In this document: piece by piece, positions 1-7,008 of the stretch | Position numbering within the stretch: position 1 is the stretch's first letter | Layout: the number at the start of each line of letters is the position of its first letter | Source of the DNA: Pseudomonadota bacterium | GTDB lineage: Bacteria; Pseudomonadota; Gammaproteobacteria; Xanthomonadales; Ahniellaceae | DNA: 64,000 nt | NCBI GenBank assembly: GCA_022843465.1 | Contig: JALHNO010000003.1 | Span: 1-64,000, forward strand | Reading direction: 5' to 3' | Program-made: the position numbers and the translations under genes | The notes under the pieces: model-generated | Databases searched by the model: none | What the model saw: the letters and a program-made list of their open reading frames with translations, nothing else | What the model was told of the DNA's origin: nothing

Positions 1-63
1 CCCCACCCCTGGCCCCCCCCCCCCCGGCCGCATCCATGCGGCCGCACTGCGTGCTGATCGCGA

Positions 64-350
64 CCACCGATCACCGGCGCTGAGGGGCCCCTTGGGAAAA
101 GAAGCGCGCTCCCGGCGCGCAGAAGCTCAGGAGCAGAGCAAGTCGGCTTCGGCTTCCGCTACGGCTTCACCTTCGGCTTTAGCTTTAGCCTTAGCTCTAG
201 CTTTAGCTTTAGCTTTGGCTTTAGCTTTGGCTTTAGCTTTGGCTTTGGCTTTGGCTTTGGCTTTGGCTTTGGCTTTGGCTTTGGCTTTGGCTTCTGCGCG
301 CAGGAAGCGCGCGCTCTTCGATGGGGCCCCTCTGCGCCGGTGATCGGTGG
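64..350. repeat. Inverted-repeat element (MITE-like) around a hexamer tract
   Basis: About 60 bases at 64-125 are repeated in inverted orientation at 291-350. The outer 28 bases match with a single mismatch (CCACCGATCACCGGCGC then T or A then GAGGGGCCCC), and the inner part is a looser match rich in GCGCGC, ending in GCAGAAG on the left and its complement on the right. Between the arms lies the hexanucleotide tract. The whole 287-bp unit could fold into one long hairpin or be a small non-autonomous element. No clear target-site duplication is visible and no transposase lies nearby, so mobility is inferred. Confidence 0.6.
175..288. repeat. Hexanucleotide microsatellite (RGCTTT)19
   Basis: Nineteen consecutive 6-base units follow RGCTTT with few errors. 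AGCTTT dominates the left half and a pure GGCTTT run fills the right half; degenerate GGCTTC copies extend leftward to about 143. The tract is open in several frames on both strands (Ala-Leu on one strand, Lys-Ala or Ser-Gln on the other). Those frames are an effect of the repeat and are not called as genes. The clean right half suggests recent expansion there. Confidence 0.9.
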
Positions 351-497
351 ACGGAATAGCCCGAAGGGTGAGCGACAGGATGTCGCTCAGGCGACGTTTG
401 CACATGGATGTGCAATCGTCGACCGCGGCCACCGAGCACGAACCCGAAAGGCAGGATGCCTGGAGGGCGGCGCTGTGGGGTGGCCTTCTCTTTGGTT

Positions 498-548
498 ACT
501 TTCTCTTGGCCACGCAAGAGAAAGTGACTCGCTCGCGTAAGCGAGCGA
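498..548. repeat. Two adjacent hairpins of a dispersed intergenic repeat
   Basis: ACTTTCTCTT at 498-507 pairs perfectly with AAGAGAAAGT at 516-525. Directly downstream is a second hairpin of CGCTCGC and GCGAGCG around about 529-548. Sequences of this kind (TTTGGTTACTTTCTCTTGG and its complement) recur between genes in Xanthomonadales genomes as I know them. No gene is supported across 351-892. Confidence 0.5.
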
Positions 549-607
549 AAGCTCTTTGGCGCCGCAACGCGGCGACGCATGCAAAGCATGCTGCAATTGA
601 TCTTCGT

Positions 608-678
608 GACTAGTTCGACTAGTTCGACTAGTTCGACTAGTTCGACTAGTTCGAACAACATCGAACAACATCGAACCC
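608..678. repeat. Tandem 9-mer (GACTAGTTC)5 plus (TCGAACAACA)2
   Basis: Five exact copies of GACTAGTTC occupy 608-652. Two copies of TCGAACAACA follow at 651-670, with a partial third. Each 9-mer contains the palindrome ACTAGT. No coding role is supported. Confidence 0.85.
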
Positions 679-770
679 TCTGGAATTGATGCGCTTCGGC
701 CTGCGGCCTCAGCACATCCTACGACTCCCGCAGCGATTCGGCGGGGTCGCAGTGCCGCCCTCATCCCCGG

Positions 771-795
771 CCCTTCTCCCGCACGCGGGAGAAGG
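771..795. repeat. TCTCCCGC-type stem-loop repeat
   Basis: CCCTTCTCCCGC is followed almost at once by GCGGGAGAAGG, giving a strong stem. It is the same family as the cluster at 15185-15590, and such stem-loops are common between genes in Xanthomonadales. Confidence 0.65.
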
Positions 796-828
796 TAGCA
801 AAGCCCGCAAGCGGGGGCGCAACAACTC

Positions 829-900
829 GGCAAGCTTCAATCGGCAAAGTTCAACCCGCAAGGTTCAACTGGCAAGTTTCAACCGGCAAGCTTCAATCGG
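829..900. repeat. Degenerate 13-15 bp tandem repeat (TCGGCAAGCTTCAA)
   Basis: Five diverged copies of a unit close to TCGGCAAGCTTCAA run from 829 to 900. The last copy overlaps the stop codon of the zinc-ribbon gene at 893, so the repeat abuts and slightly enters a coding end. Confidence 0.6.
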
Positions 901-1174
901 AATTGATCATGTCCGGGCCATTGCCGGCGGTTTTTTCGTACTTGCCTTTTTCGACCTTGCGGTACTGGGTGAAGCCCTTCTCGGCGATCTTGCTTTCCTT
1001 CAGATGATGGCTGCCGCTGATGGCGAAGTTCGACGCTGAGATCACCCGGATGCAGGGGTTGCCGCACTCGGGGCAGGCACGCAGTTCGGGTTCGCTGAGG
1101 TGTTGGAAGACTTCGAAGCGACCGTGGCAATGCGGGCAATCGGCGTCCTTGGGGGCGTACTCGTAGATCGGCAT
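893..1174 (-). CDS. FmdB-family zinc-ribbon regulatory protein
   Basis: This is a 93-residue protein beginning MPIYEYAPKDAD. It carries a CxxC...CxxC zinc ribbon (CPHC near residue 13, CPEC near 35), as in the FmdB/CxxC_CXXC_SSSS family of putative regulators. The start at 1174 is chosen because family members begin with M(P)IYEY. It lies 2 bases after the RNase T stop, so the two genes are probably one transcript with RNase T first. The C-terminus ends inside a degenerate tandem repeat, so the last residues may be variable. The exact role is unknown. Confidence 0.85.
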   Translation of the reverse strand: MPIYEYAPKDADCPHCHGRFEVFQHLSEPELRACPECGNPCIRVISASNFAISGSHHLKESKIAEKGFTQYRKVEKGKYEKTAGNGPDMINSD

Positions 1175-1176
1175 GG

Positions 1177-1893
1177 TCAGTTTCCGTTTTCGGCATCGAG
1201 CACCGCGGCGAGGGCGCTGTCGTCCTCGCTGTTGGCGGCACCATTGGTCACGGCGGTGCTGGCATTGGGCGCGGCATCGACGAAGGTCTTCCACTGATTG
1301 ATGATGGCGCAGAAGAGATCGGCAGTGCGTTCGGTGTCGTATACGGCGGAGTGCGCCTCATCGCTGTTCCAGGGCATGCCTGAGGTGAACACCGCCTTGC
1401 TCAGCACGGTCTGGCCGAGGGCCAGGCCGCCGAGTGAAACCGTATCGAGACAACTGAACGGATGAAACGGCGAGCGCTTGTGGCCGCTGCGCCGGATCGC
1501 CGCGTTCAGAAAGCCAAGATCGAAATGGGCGTTGTGGCCGACCAGCACCGCGCGCGTGCATCCCGTCTGCTTCATCAGCGTACGAATGGGTCGGAAGATC
1601 AGATCGAGCGCTTCGCGCTCCTCAAGGGCAGCGCGAAAGGGATGGGTCGGATCGATGCCGGTGATCTCGAGTGCGCGCGGGTCGATATTGGAGCCTGGAA
1701 ACGGCACTACGTGGGTGCTGACGGTCTCGGCCCGAATGACCTCGCCGCTGGCATTCATCACGATCGGCACTGCGGCGATTTCGAGCAGGGCATCGCGTTC
1801 AGCATCGAAGCCGCCGGTCTCGACATCGACGACCACGGGCAGAAAACCACGGAAGCGTTCCGCGATCGCAGAGCTGAATCGGATCAGTTTCAT
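1177..1893 (-). CDS. rnt: Ribonuclease T (3'-5' exoribonuclease, DEDDh)
   Basis: This 238-residue protein closely follows RNase T, which trims the 3' ends of tRNA and other stable RNAs. The DEDDh residues are visible: D23 and E25 in [11 protein letters not shown]125 in HNAHFDLGF, and H181 and D186 in [12 protein letters not shown]. The RNase T signature [12 protein letters not shown] is present. The last 35 or so residues are a low-complexity Ala/Asn/Ser-rich extension beyond the usual family length. The gene is upstream of the FmdB-type gene and downstream of the isoamylase gene on the same strand. Confidence 0.93.
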   Translation of the reverse strand: MKLIRFSSAIAERFRGFLPVVVDVETGGFDAERDALLEIAAVPIVMNASGEVIRAETVSTHVVPFPGSNIDPRALEITGIDPTHPFRAALEEREALDLIFRPIRTLMKQTGCTRAVLVGHNAHFDLGFLNAAIRRSGHKRSPFHPFSCLDTVSLGGLALGQTVLSKAVFTSGMPWNSDEAHSAVYDTERTADLFCAIINQWKTFVDAAPNASTAVTNGAANSEDDSALAAVLDAENGN

Positions 1894-2000
1894 GCCCGCA
1901 GGATACCAAGCCGGGCGTCAGCCCGTGCGCGTGAACCTGTCCGGAGGCTGATTGCCTGCGGCTTGGCCCAGGTGCGGCGCAGGCCAGCGCCGCGTCCTGG

Positions 2001-4328
2001 TTACTTGGCGATCAGCAACAGCAGCGAGCGCCCTTGTACACCATAGACCGTGCCCTCACCACCGATCCATGCCTCGCTGCCCGGCAGATTGACCGCGTTG
2101 GGGCCTTCATTCCAGGTGGCGGTGTCGGTCACCCGATACCAGTTCTTTCCGGTTCCGGGCCAGGGCAGGCTGAAGTTCACATTGCCCGACCAGCCGTTGT
2201 ACGCGATGTAAATCGCGCTCGCGCTGTCGCCGAGCTCCGTGCCATCAATGCGCCAGGCGATCGCGTGATTCGAGCTGCTGTTGAAATAGGCCGCATCGGC
2301 CTGCGCGCCATCGGGTTTGAACCAGCGCAGTTGTTCCATCACATTGCCGTTGTTGTCGATGCCGGAGTAGAAATTCAGCGGACGCAGACTGGGATGGGCA
2401 TTGCGGAACTGGATCAGGCGCCGGGTAAAGGTCTGATGATTGACGTCATTGCTGTCCAGCGACCACAGCAGCCAGTTGGCTGCGGAGTCGAGGTTGTAGA
2501 CATTGTTGTTGCCGAACTGGGTGCGCAGGAATTCGTCGCCGCCGGTGATCATCGGCACGCCGGCGCTCAGCATCAGGAAGGCCAGGCCGGTGCGCGCCGC
2601 CTTGCGCTGATCGACCGCGATGCCGGCCTGGTCCCAGCTGATGTTGTGGTCTTCGCCGCCGTCGGACGGACCATAGGGCCAGGGCTGGTTGTTCTGCTTG
2701 CTGTTGTAGGTATACAGATCGGCGAGCGTAAAGCCATCGTGTGCGACCATCAGGTTGACCGAGTGCCAGGGCTTGCGGCCATCATCGCCGTACAGATCCG
2801 ATGAGCCGGCAAAGCGTGTCGCCAGCGTGCCCGTGGTGACCACCTCGACGCCGAGCTGGTTCTGCTTCTTGCGCAGATCGTCGCGATACTTGCCGTTCCA
2901 CTCCGCCCAGCCCGTCGGAAAGCCGCCGACCTGATACGAGTTGCCGCCGATCGCCCAGGGCTCGGCGATCAGATCGATGCCGCTGCCACCGGCTGCCGGC
3001 CGCGGCGGCAGTTCGTTGACGATGCGATTGAGCGCATTGCCGCTGTCCATCTTGTCGAAATTGAAGCAACCGTGCTGACAGGTATTGCCGAGTACCGAGG
3101 CCAGATCGAAGCGGAAGCCGTCAACGCCCAGCGTGTCGCGCCAGTAGGCGAGCGAATCGACGATCAGGTTCTGTGCGGTGGTATTGCGCGTGTTGTAGTT
3201 GCCACCGACACCGGTGTTGTCCCAGGAATACTTGAGGTCCGCAGTGAGCGAGTAATAGGTCGGATTGTCGAGACCGCGGAACGACTGCAGGTTGTAGACC
3301 GTCAGACCATCACTGCCACCCCAGGCGCCGCCCTCTCCGGTGTGGTTGTAGACGACATCGACCAGCACCTTGATGCCGACATCGTGAAAAGCCTTGACCA
3401 TGGCCTTCCATTCGCGGGTCGGGCCGCCGGCGGTCTTGTCCGAGGAATAGCGACGATCGGGCGCGAAATAGTTCAGCGTCATGTAGCCCCAGTAGTTGTC
3501 GCCACTGGTCGAGTTCGGATCGACATCGTTGGTGTCGTTCTGGGTTTCCTGTATCGGCAGGAACTCGACCGCGGTGATGCCAAGCCCGGCCAGATAGGCC
3601 GCCTTGGTCGCCGCGCCGGCATAGGTGCCGCGCTTGGATGCCACCACGCTGGTGTCGTTCATCGTCAGGCCGCGCACATGCACTTCGTAGATCACATCGT
3701 CTTTCAGCGCGCGCGTTGGCCGCGTGCCGACCGAGCTGGTATTGGCCGCGAGTACCAGTCCCTTCGGCGCGCAGGTGCCGCTGTCCTTGTTGCGATGCGC
3801 CGCCCCGCTGGCGTAGATCGTGCCGTCGGCACAGGTCGCCGTGTTCGGGTCGTGACTGATCTCCACTGCATAGGGATCGAGCAGCAGCTTGTTCGGGTTG
3901 AAGCGGTTGCCGCTGTTGTCGATGTCGGTGATGAAGCCGGTACCGCTGCCCTTGACCCAACTGCTGCTGTAGGGCCAGTTGGGTCCCCAGGCGCGATAGC
4001 CGTAGAAGACCGTTCCAGTGACGCCATAGGTATTTTTCAGCGTTGCAGTCGATACGGTGCTGGTCCAGACATGGGTGCTGGCATTCTTGCTCAGCACATA
4101 TTTGGCGACTTGCTGGGCGCCCGAAGGCGTCTTGTAGATCCAGACCTCGATGCGGGTTGCCCGCGAGGAATACACCTTGAAGGTGATGTTGGACTGAGTG
4201 GCGTCGTATTTTGCGCCCAGCGCGAGGGCATTGATGGCGGCTTCGGCGCGCGAAGCACCGAGCCACGGCGTAACGCAAAGAAACAGCACGGACAGCAACA
4301 CGCGCACGGCAGTGTTGGAGCATCGCAT
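2001..4328 (-). CDS. Secreted isoamylase (glycogen/starch debranching, GH13)
   Basis: The 775-residue product closely resembles secreted Pseudomonas isoamylase, which hydrolyses alpha-1,6 branches of glycogen and amylopectin. A signal peptide (about residues 1-30, ending RAEA) precedes AINALALGAKYD, the equivalent of the mature Pseudomonas start. The N-terminal carbohydrate-binding domain has YGYRAWGPNWPY. The GH13 barrel follows, with DVVYNHT, nucleophile D408 in DGFRFDLAS, acid/base E456 in IAEPWAIGG, and D531 in AHDGFTL. It ends in a beta domain, YGVQGRSLLLLIAK. Start 4328 is chosen for the signal peptide and the GGGAGGGGTG Shine-Dalgarno; an upstream in-frame ATG at 4463 would spoil the signal. 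No partner glycan genes adjoin it. Confidence 0.93.
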   Translation of the reverse strand: MRCSNTAVRVLLSVLFLCVTPWLGASRAEAAINALALGAKYDATQSNITFKVYSSRATRIEVWIYKTPSGAQQVAKYVLSKNASTHVWTSTVSTATLKNTYGVTGTVFYGYRAWGPNWPYSSSWVKGSGTGFITDIDNSGNRFNPNKLLLDPYAVEISHDPNTATCADGTIYASGAAHRNKDSGTCAPKGLVLAANTSSVGTRPTRALKDDVIYEVHVRGLTMNDTSVVASKRGTYAGAATKAAYLAGLGITAVEFLPIQETQNDTNDVDPNSTSGDNYWGYMTLNYFAPDRRYSSDKTAGGPTREWKAMVKAFHDVGIKVLVDVVYNHTGEGGAWGGSDGLTVYNLQSFRGLDNPTYYSLTADLKYSWDNTGVGGNYNTRNTTAQNLIVDSLAYWRDTLGVDGFRFDLASVLGNTCQHGCFNFDKMDSGNALNRIVNELPPRPAAGGSGIDLIAEPWAIGGNSYQVGGFPTGWAEWNGKYRDDLRKKQNQLGVEVVTTGTLATRFAGSSDLYGDDGRKPWHSVNLMVAHDGFTLADLYTYNSKQNNQPWPYGPSDGGEDHNISWDQAGIAVDQRKAARTGLAFLMLSAGVPMITGGDEFLRTQFGNNNVYNLDSAANWLLWSLDSNDVNHQTFTRRLIQFRNAHPSLRPLNFYSGIDNNGNVMEQLRWFKPDGAQADAAYFNSSSNHAIAWRIDGTELGDSASAIYIAYNGWSGNVNFSLPWPGTGKNWYRVTDTATWNEGPNAVNLPGSEAWIGGEGTVYGVQGRSLLLLIAK

Positions 4329-4665
4329 CGTATTCACCCCTCCCAAGGGAATTGATTCGAAGGCCCGGCTTTTCGTGGCGTCCTGTCGAGTTGACGCCTT
4401 TGCGGGCTGTGGCGGAATATAGGATGGGCTTGGCTGCTGTGCCGTCCATTGGCAGCTATGCATTCGTATTCATTGGGTTGAACGCGCTGTTTTCCCTGTC
4501 GGACCACCGCCGCGGCCGCTTGACACTTCGTCCAGTGCCGGCGGATCGCTCTGGACGCATTGCCAGTTCCGCTCGCCGCCGGTGGTGCGTAGAGTGCAGC
4601 CCGTCCGCATAATCGACGCGGACCGCGAACGACCGGCGTGACTACCGGCTACTGGGGAACAAGAC
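4329..4665. other. Divergent intergenic region, isoamylase / membrane protein
   Basis: This 337-bp stretch separates the leftward isoamylase from the rightward gene at 4666, so it should hold promoters in both directions. A TTGACA at 4520-4525 has no convincing -10 partner. No gene, RNA or repeat is recognised. Confidence 0.5.
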
Positions 4666-5388
4666 ATGCATTACTGGCAGGACAAAGAAGACGACAAGAC
4701 CCAACTCATCGTAGTGACCGACGAGGCCGTTTACGCCGAGAAGATGGATCACGCGGCGAGTCTCCGCCAGATCGGCGAGCTGACCGCGGGCAAATCGGCG
4801 GCCACCGTGTTCGGCAAGGACGCGACCCATGTGGTGCTGCGCGCGGTCAGCAAGGTGCAACAGCAGCGCGGCGACGATGACATCGATTTCAGCCTGCGCG
4901 ATGGCAAGGAAGAGAAGACCGACTCGATCAGTATTGCGGACGAGGGTATTCGCAACGAAGTATTCGCAGCGATCGAGCGGGTGACCCAGGGTCGCTTTCA
5001 GCGTTACGAGGATCAGACCAATCGGGCGCGCGCAGCGTTCGGTCCGGTGCTGGCGCTGACGATTTTCGGCTTCGGTACCAAGATTGCCGCATCGGCCGCG
5101 GCGGCGATCCGCGCCGCTGAGGAGTACGAAGTCTCCGGACGCAAGAAAGGATTGAAGCAGCTGATCGTCTGGGTGCTCGATACCCTCGGCCCCGTCGGAT
5201 GCTGGGTCATTGGCGGCATCCTGCTGGCACTGTCGGCCTGGGTCCTCTACGACAGACTGCGCACGCCGCCGTTCTACAACATCCTGCAAGCTGAACCCTA
5301 CAAGCCGCAGGGGCCGGTCAAGACCACGTTGAAGTATCTGGCGCTGGCTGCGGTCCTGGTGGTGTTCGGGCCGATGTTCCTGCGCTGA
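4666..5388 (+). CDS. Membrane protein with PH-like N-terminal region, unknown role
   Basis: A 240-residue protein that I cannot assign to a named family. The soluble N-terminal half (about 1-115) is beta-rich and ends with a charged helix (NEVFAAIERVTQGRFQRYEDQ). It resembles bacterial PH-like domains only in general pattern. About 123-145 is an Ala/Gly-rich hydrophobic segment. Two clear transmembrane helices follow near 172-192 and 222-238. The C-terminal end is very short, so the soluble domain probably faces the cytoplasm. It stands alone between the isoamylase and a repeat cluster. Confidence 0.7.
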   Translation: MHYWQDKEDDKTQLIVVTDEAVYAEKMDHAASLRQIGELTAGKSAATVFGKDATHVVLRAVSKVQQQRGDDDIDFSLRDGKEEKTDSISIADEGIRNEVFAAIERVTQGRFQRYEDQTNRARAAFGPVLALTIFGFGTKIAASAAAAIRAAEEYEVSGRKKGLKQLIVWVLDTLGPVGCWVIGGILLALSAWVLYDRLRTPPFYNILQAEPYKPQGPVKTTLKYLALAAVLVVFGPMFLR

Positions 5389-5476
5389 TTGAAGGCTGCT
5401 GCGGCGTTGACGTTGATATTCATGTGGACGTCAACGCCAACCCTGTGGTCGGTATTGATGTTTGTACCCAAACGGG

Positions 5477-5656
5477 GATTGCATGGAGCGTGGCTTGCCG
5501 CGCTGCGTTTGATCTTGATCCATGTAGAGCGTGGCGTGCCGCGCTGCATTTGATCTTGATCTTTGTCCCCGAGGGGGTTGCCTGGAGCGCGGCAAGCCAC
5601 GCTCTACAAAAACAGGCGCGGCAAGCCCACGCTCCAGGCAATCCCCCCGGGGGAAA
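5477..5656. repeat. REP-like inverted repeat cluster (GCGGCAAGCCACGCTC family)
   Basis: Copies of GAGCGTGGCTTGCCGCGCTG occur near 5487 and 5527 (the second diverged), and complementary GCGCGGCAAGCCACGCTC copies near 5587 and 5617. An outer pair, CCCCGAGGGGGTTGCCTGGAG and its approximate complement near 5631-5653, encloses the last two, so the cluster can form a nested hairpin. The same core recurs at 12500-12692. Confidence 0.75.
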
Positions 5657-5752
5657 AGCGAGCGCAGCGCCGCAGGGCCCCGGGCCATCGCGTTCAACGG
5701 CGGAGCTGGTCAAGCTCCCTGGCAAAGGAATCAAGGCCCGTGATGTCCCCGA

Positions 5753-5780
5753 TTGACATCAGTGTCGTCCACGCTAGGGT
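5753..5780 (+). promoter_or_regulatory. Sigma-70-type promoter for the HTH/ATPase gene pair
   Basis: TTGACA at 5753-5758 is followed after 16 bases by TAGGGT at 5775-5780. Transcription would start near 5787, 25 bases before the ATG at 5812. This supports starting the first gene at 5812 and not at the upstream ATG at 5743, which overlaps the promoter. Confidence 0.55.
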
Positions 5781-5811
5781 GCGACTCTGCCCCCAGAGCG
5801 TGCCTGACACG

Positions 5812-7008
5812 ATGCCGGTCTCCGACTTTCCCAGCTTGCTTGTTCGGCATATGCGAAGGATTCGCGCGAGTGCGGCGGGCATTGCCAGCGAGATCGGCAT
5901 GAGCCGCGAGGCAGTCAACAACTGGCGCAATGGCGATTCGGTGCCGAGCCGCAAGCATCGCGACAAAGTCGTCGCCTGCGCTGCCTATCTTCGCCTCAGC
6001 GAGTTGGAAACCAACGAACTGCTGGCCGCGGTCGGATTCGAGCCGGAGTTTCCGGCTGAGCACGACCGGGTCGTGCCGGCGGCTACTTCTGCTGTCGGCG
6101 CCCTGCTGGATCGGTTGCAACAGCTGCGGCCCTATCCCATCCTGATGCTGCTGACGCCAGCGCATCTGGGCCAGCCCCCCGAGCGCGCCGCCATTCTTGC
6201 CGATGCCCAACGGCGCTACGGCGCCGACAACGTGCTGCATCTGCAGCCACCGTTCAGTCTGCACGCCGATGCAGCAGGATACTTTTCAGCGCTGGCGGAG
6301 CAGTGCGGTTTCCGCGATGTCGCCTCCGACTATGCCTTCGAGGCGGCGTTGTCGCGCCGGCTGCAGTCCGGGCGACCGCTGTTCTGTCTGGTCAGCCGCT
6401 TCGAGCAGGGCGATCCGCTGCTGCGCGATGTGCTCGCAGGCATCCTGCGCAGTCTCAGCGAGATGCACAGCGGCCAGTTGCACCTGCTGATCTGTGGCGG
6501 TGCTGCACTGGCCGACCTGAAATACCAGGGCGGTGATCTGTCCCTGCTCAATATCGCTGCCAGCGCGAGTTGGCCCGAACTGGCCGCTGCCGACATCGCG
6601 GTGCTTGCCGATCGGGCGGGGATTGCTGCATTTGATGCCGAGCGGGTTCTGCGGCTCAGCGGCGGGCATCCTCTGCTTGCACCGGCTGCGCTTGCCCTGC
6701 TCGCGGAGGCGCCTGGGCGCAGCGATGCCGATTTGATCGAGGCCCTCGCCACCCATGCACCGCTGTGGCAGAGCTTTCTGCCGCTGCTGAGCGATGCGAC
6801 GGCACGCGCTGCGATCACCGAACGCCTCGGGCAGGAACGTCTGGCGATGGCGCAACCCTATCTGCTCGATCCCCTGTTGCGCCGCTTGTACTGGGCCAAC
6901 CTGGTAGTGGCGCGGCGCCATCCCGATGGCAACTGGCTGGAATGGCGCTGCGCGGCGGTGCGTCGCGCAGGCGTGCTGATCCTGGCGGATCTGGATGCCG
7001 GCGCGTGA
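5812..7008 (+). CDS. HTH protein with degenerate STAND/AAA-like ATPase domain
   Basis: A 398-residue protein. Residues about 9-45 form an XRE-like helix-turn-helix (IASEIGMSREAVNNWRNGDSV). Residues about 107-300 align in pattern with P-loop STAND/AAA ATPases. However, the Walker A site (expected in YPILMLLTPAHLGQPPER) has no GxxxxGKT, and the Walker B position reads PLFCLVSRFEQ. The sensor-like LHLLICGGAALADL and the GGHP motif (284-287) remain. The C-terminus resembles a winged helix. It is probably a DNA-binding pseudo-ATPase. Its stop overlaps the GTG start of the next gene (GTGA), implying coupled translation with the membrane ATPase. The exact family is unassigned. Confidence 0.72.
   Translation: MPVSDFPSLLVRHMRRIRASAAGIASEIGMSREAVNNWRNGDSVPSRKHRDKVVACAAYLRLSELETNELLAAVGFEPEFPAEHDRVVPAATSAVGALLDRLQQLRPYPILMLLTPAHLGQPPERAAILADAQRRYGADNVLHLQPPFSLHADAAGYFSALAEQCGFRDVASDYAFEAALSRRLQSGRPLFCLVSRFEQGDPLLRDVLAGILRSLSEMHSGQLHLLICGGAALADLKYQGGDLSLLNIAASASWPELAAADIAVLADRAGIAAFDAERVLRLSGGHPLLAPAALALLAEAPGRSDADLIEALATHAPLWQSFLPLLSDATARAAITERLGQERLAMAQPYLLDPLLRRLYWANLVVARRHPDGNWLEWRCAAVRRAGVLILADLDAGA

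Noticed and set aside
92-432. Open frames of Ala-Leu or Lys-Ala repeats on both strands
   Set aside because: They only read through the hexanucleotide tract, occur on both strands, and have no plausible start context or family.
3072-4355. Long rightward frame opposite the isoamylase gene
   Set aside because: It is antisense to a clearly conserved enzyme, and its composition is that of a GC-rich shadow frame.
4520-4548. TTGACA as a promoter for the gene at 4666
   Set aside because: No -10-like hexamer lies 16-18 bases downstream (the position reads GGATCG).
5743-5811. Upstream ATG start for the HTH/pseudo-ATPase gene
   Set aside because: The ATG at 5743 lies upstream of the likely promoter (5753-5780), and the residues it adds look unstructured.
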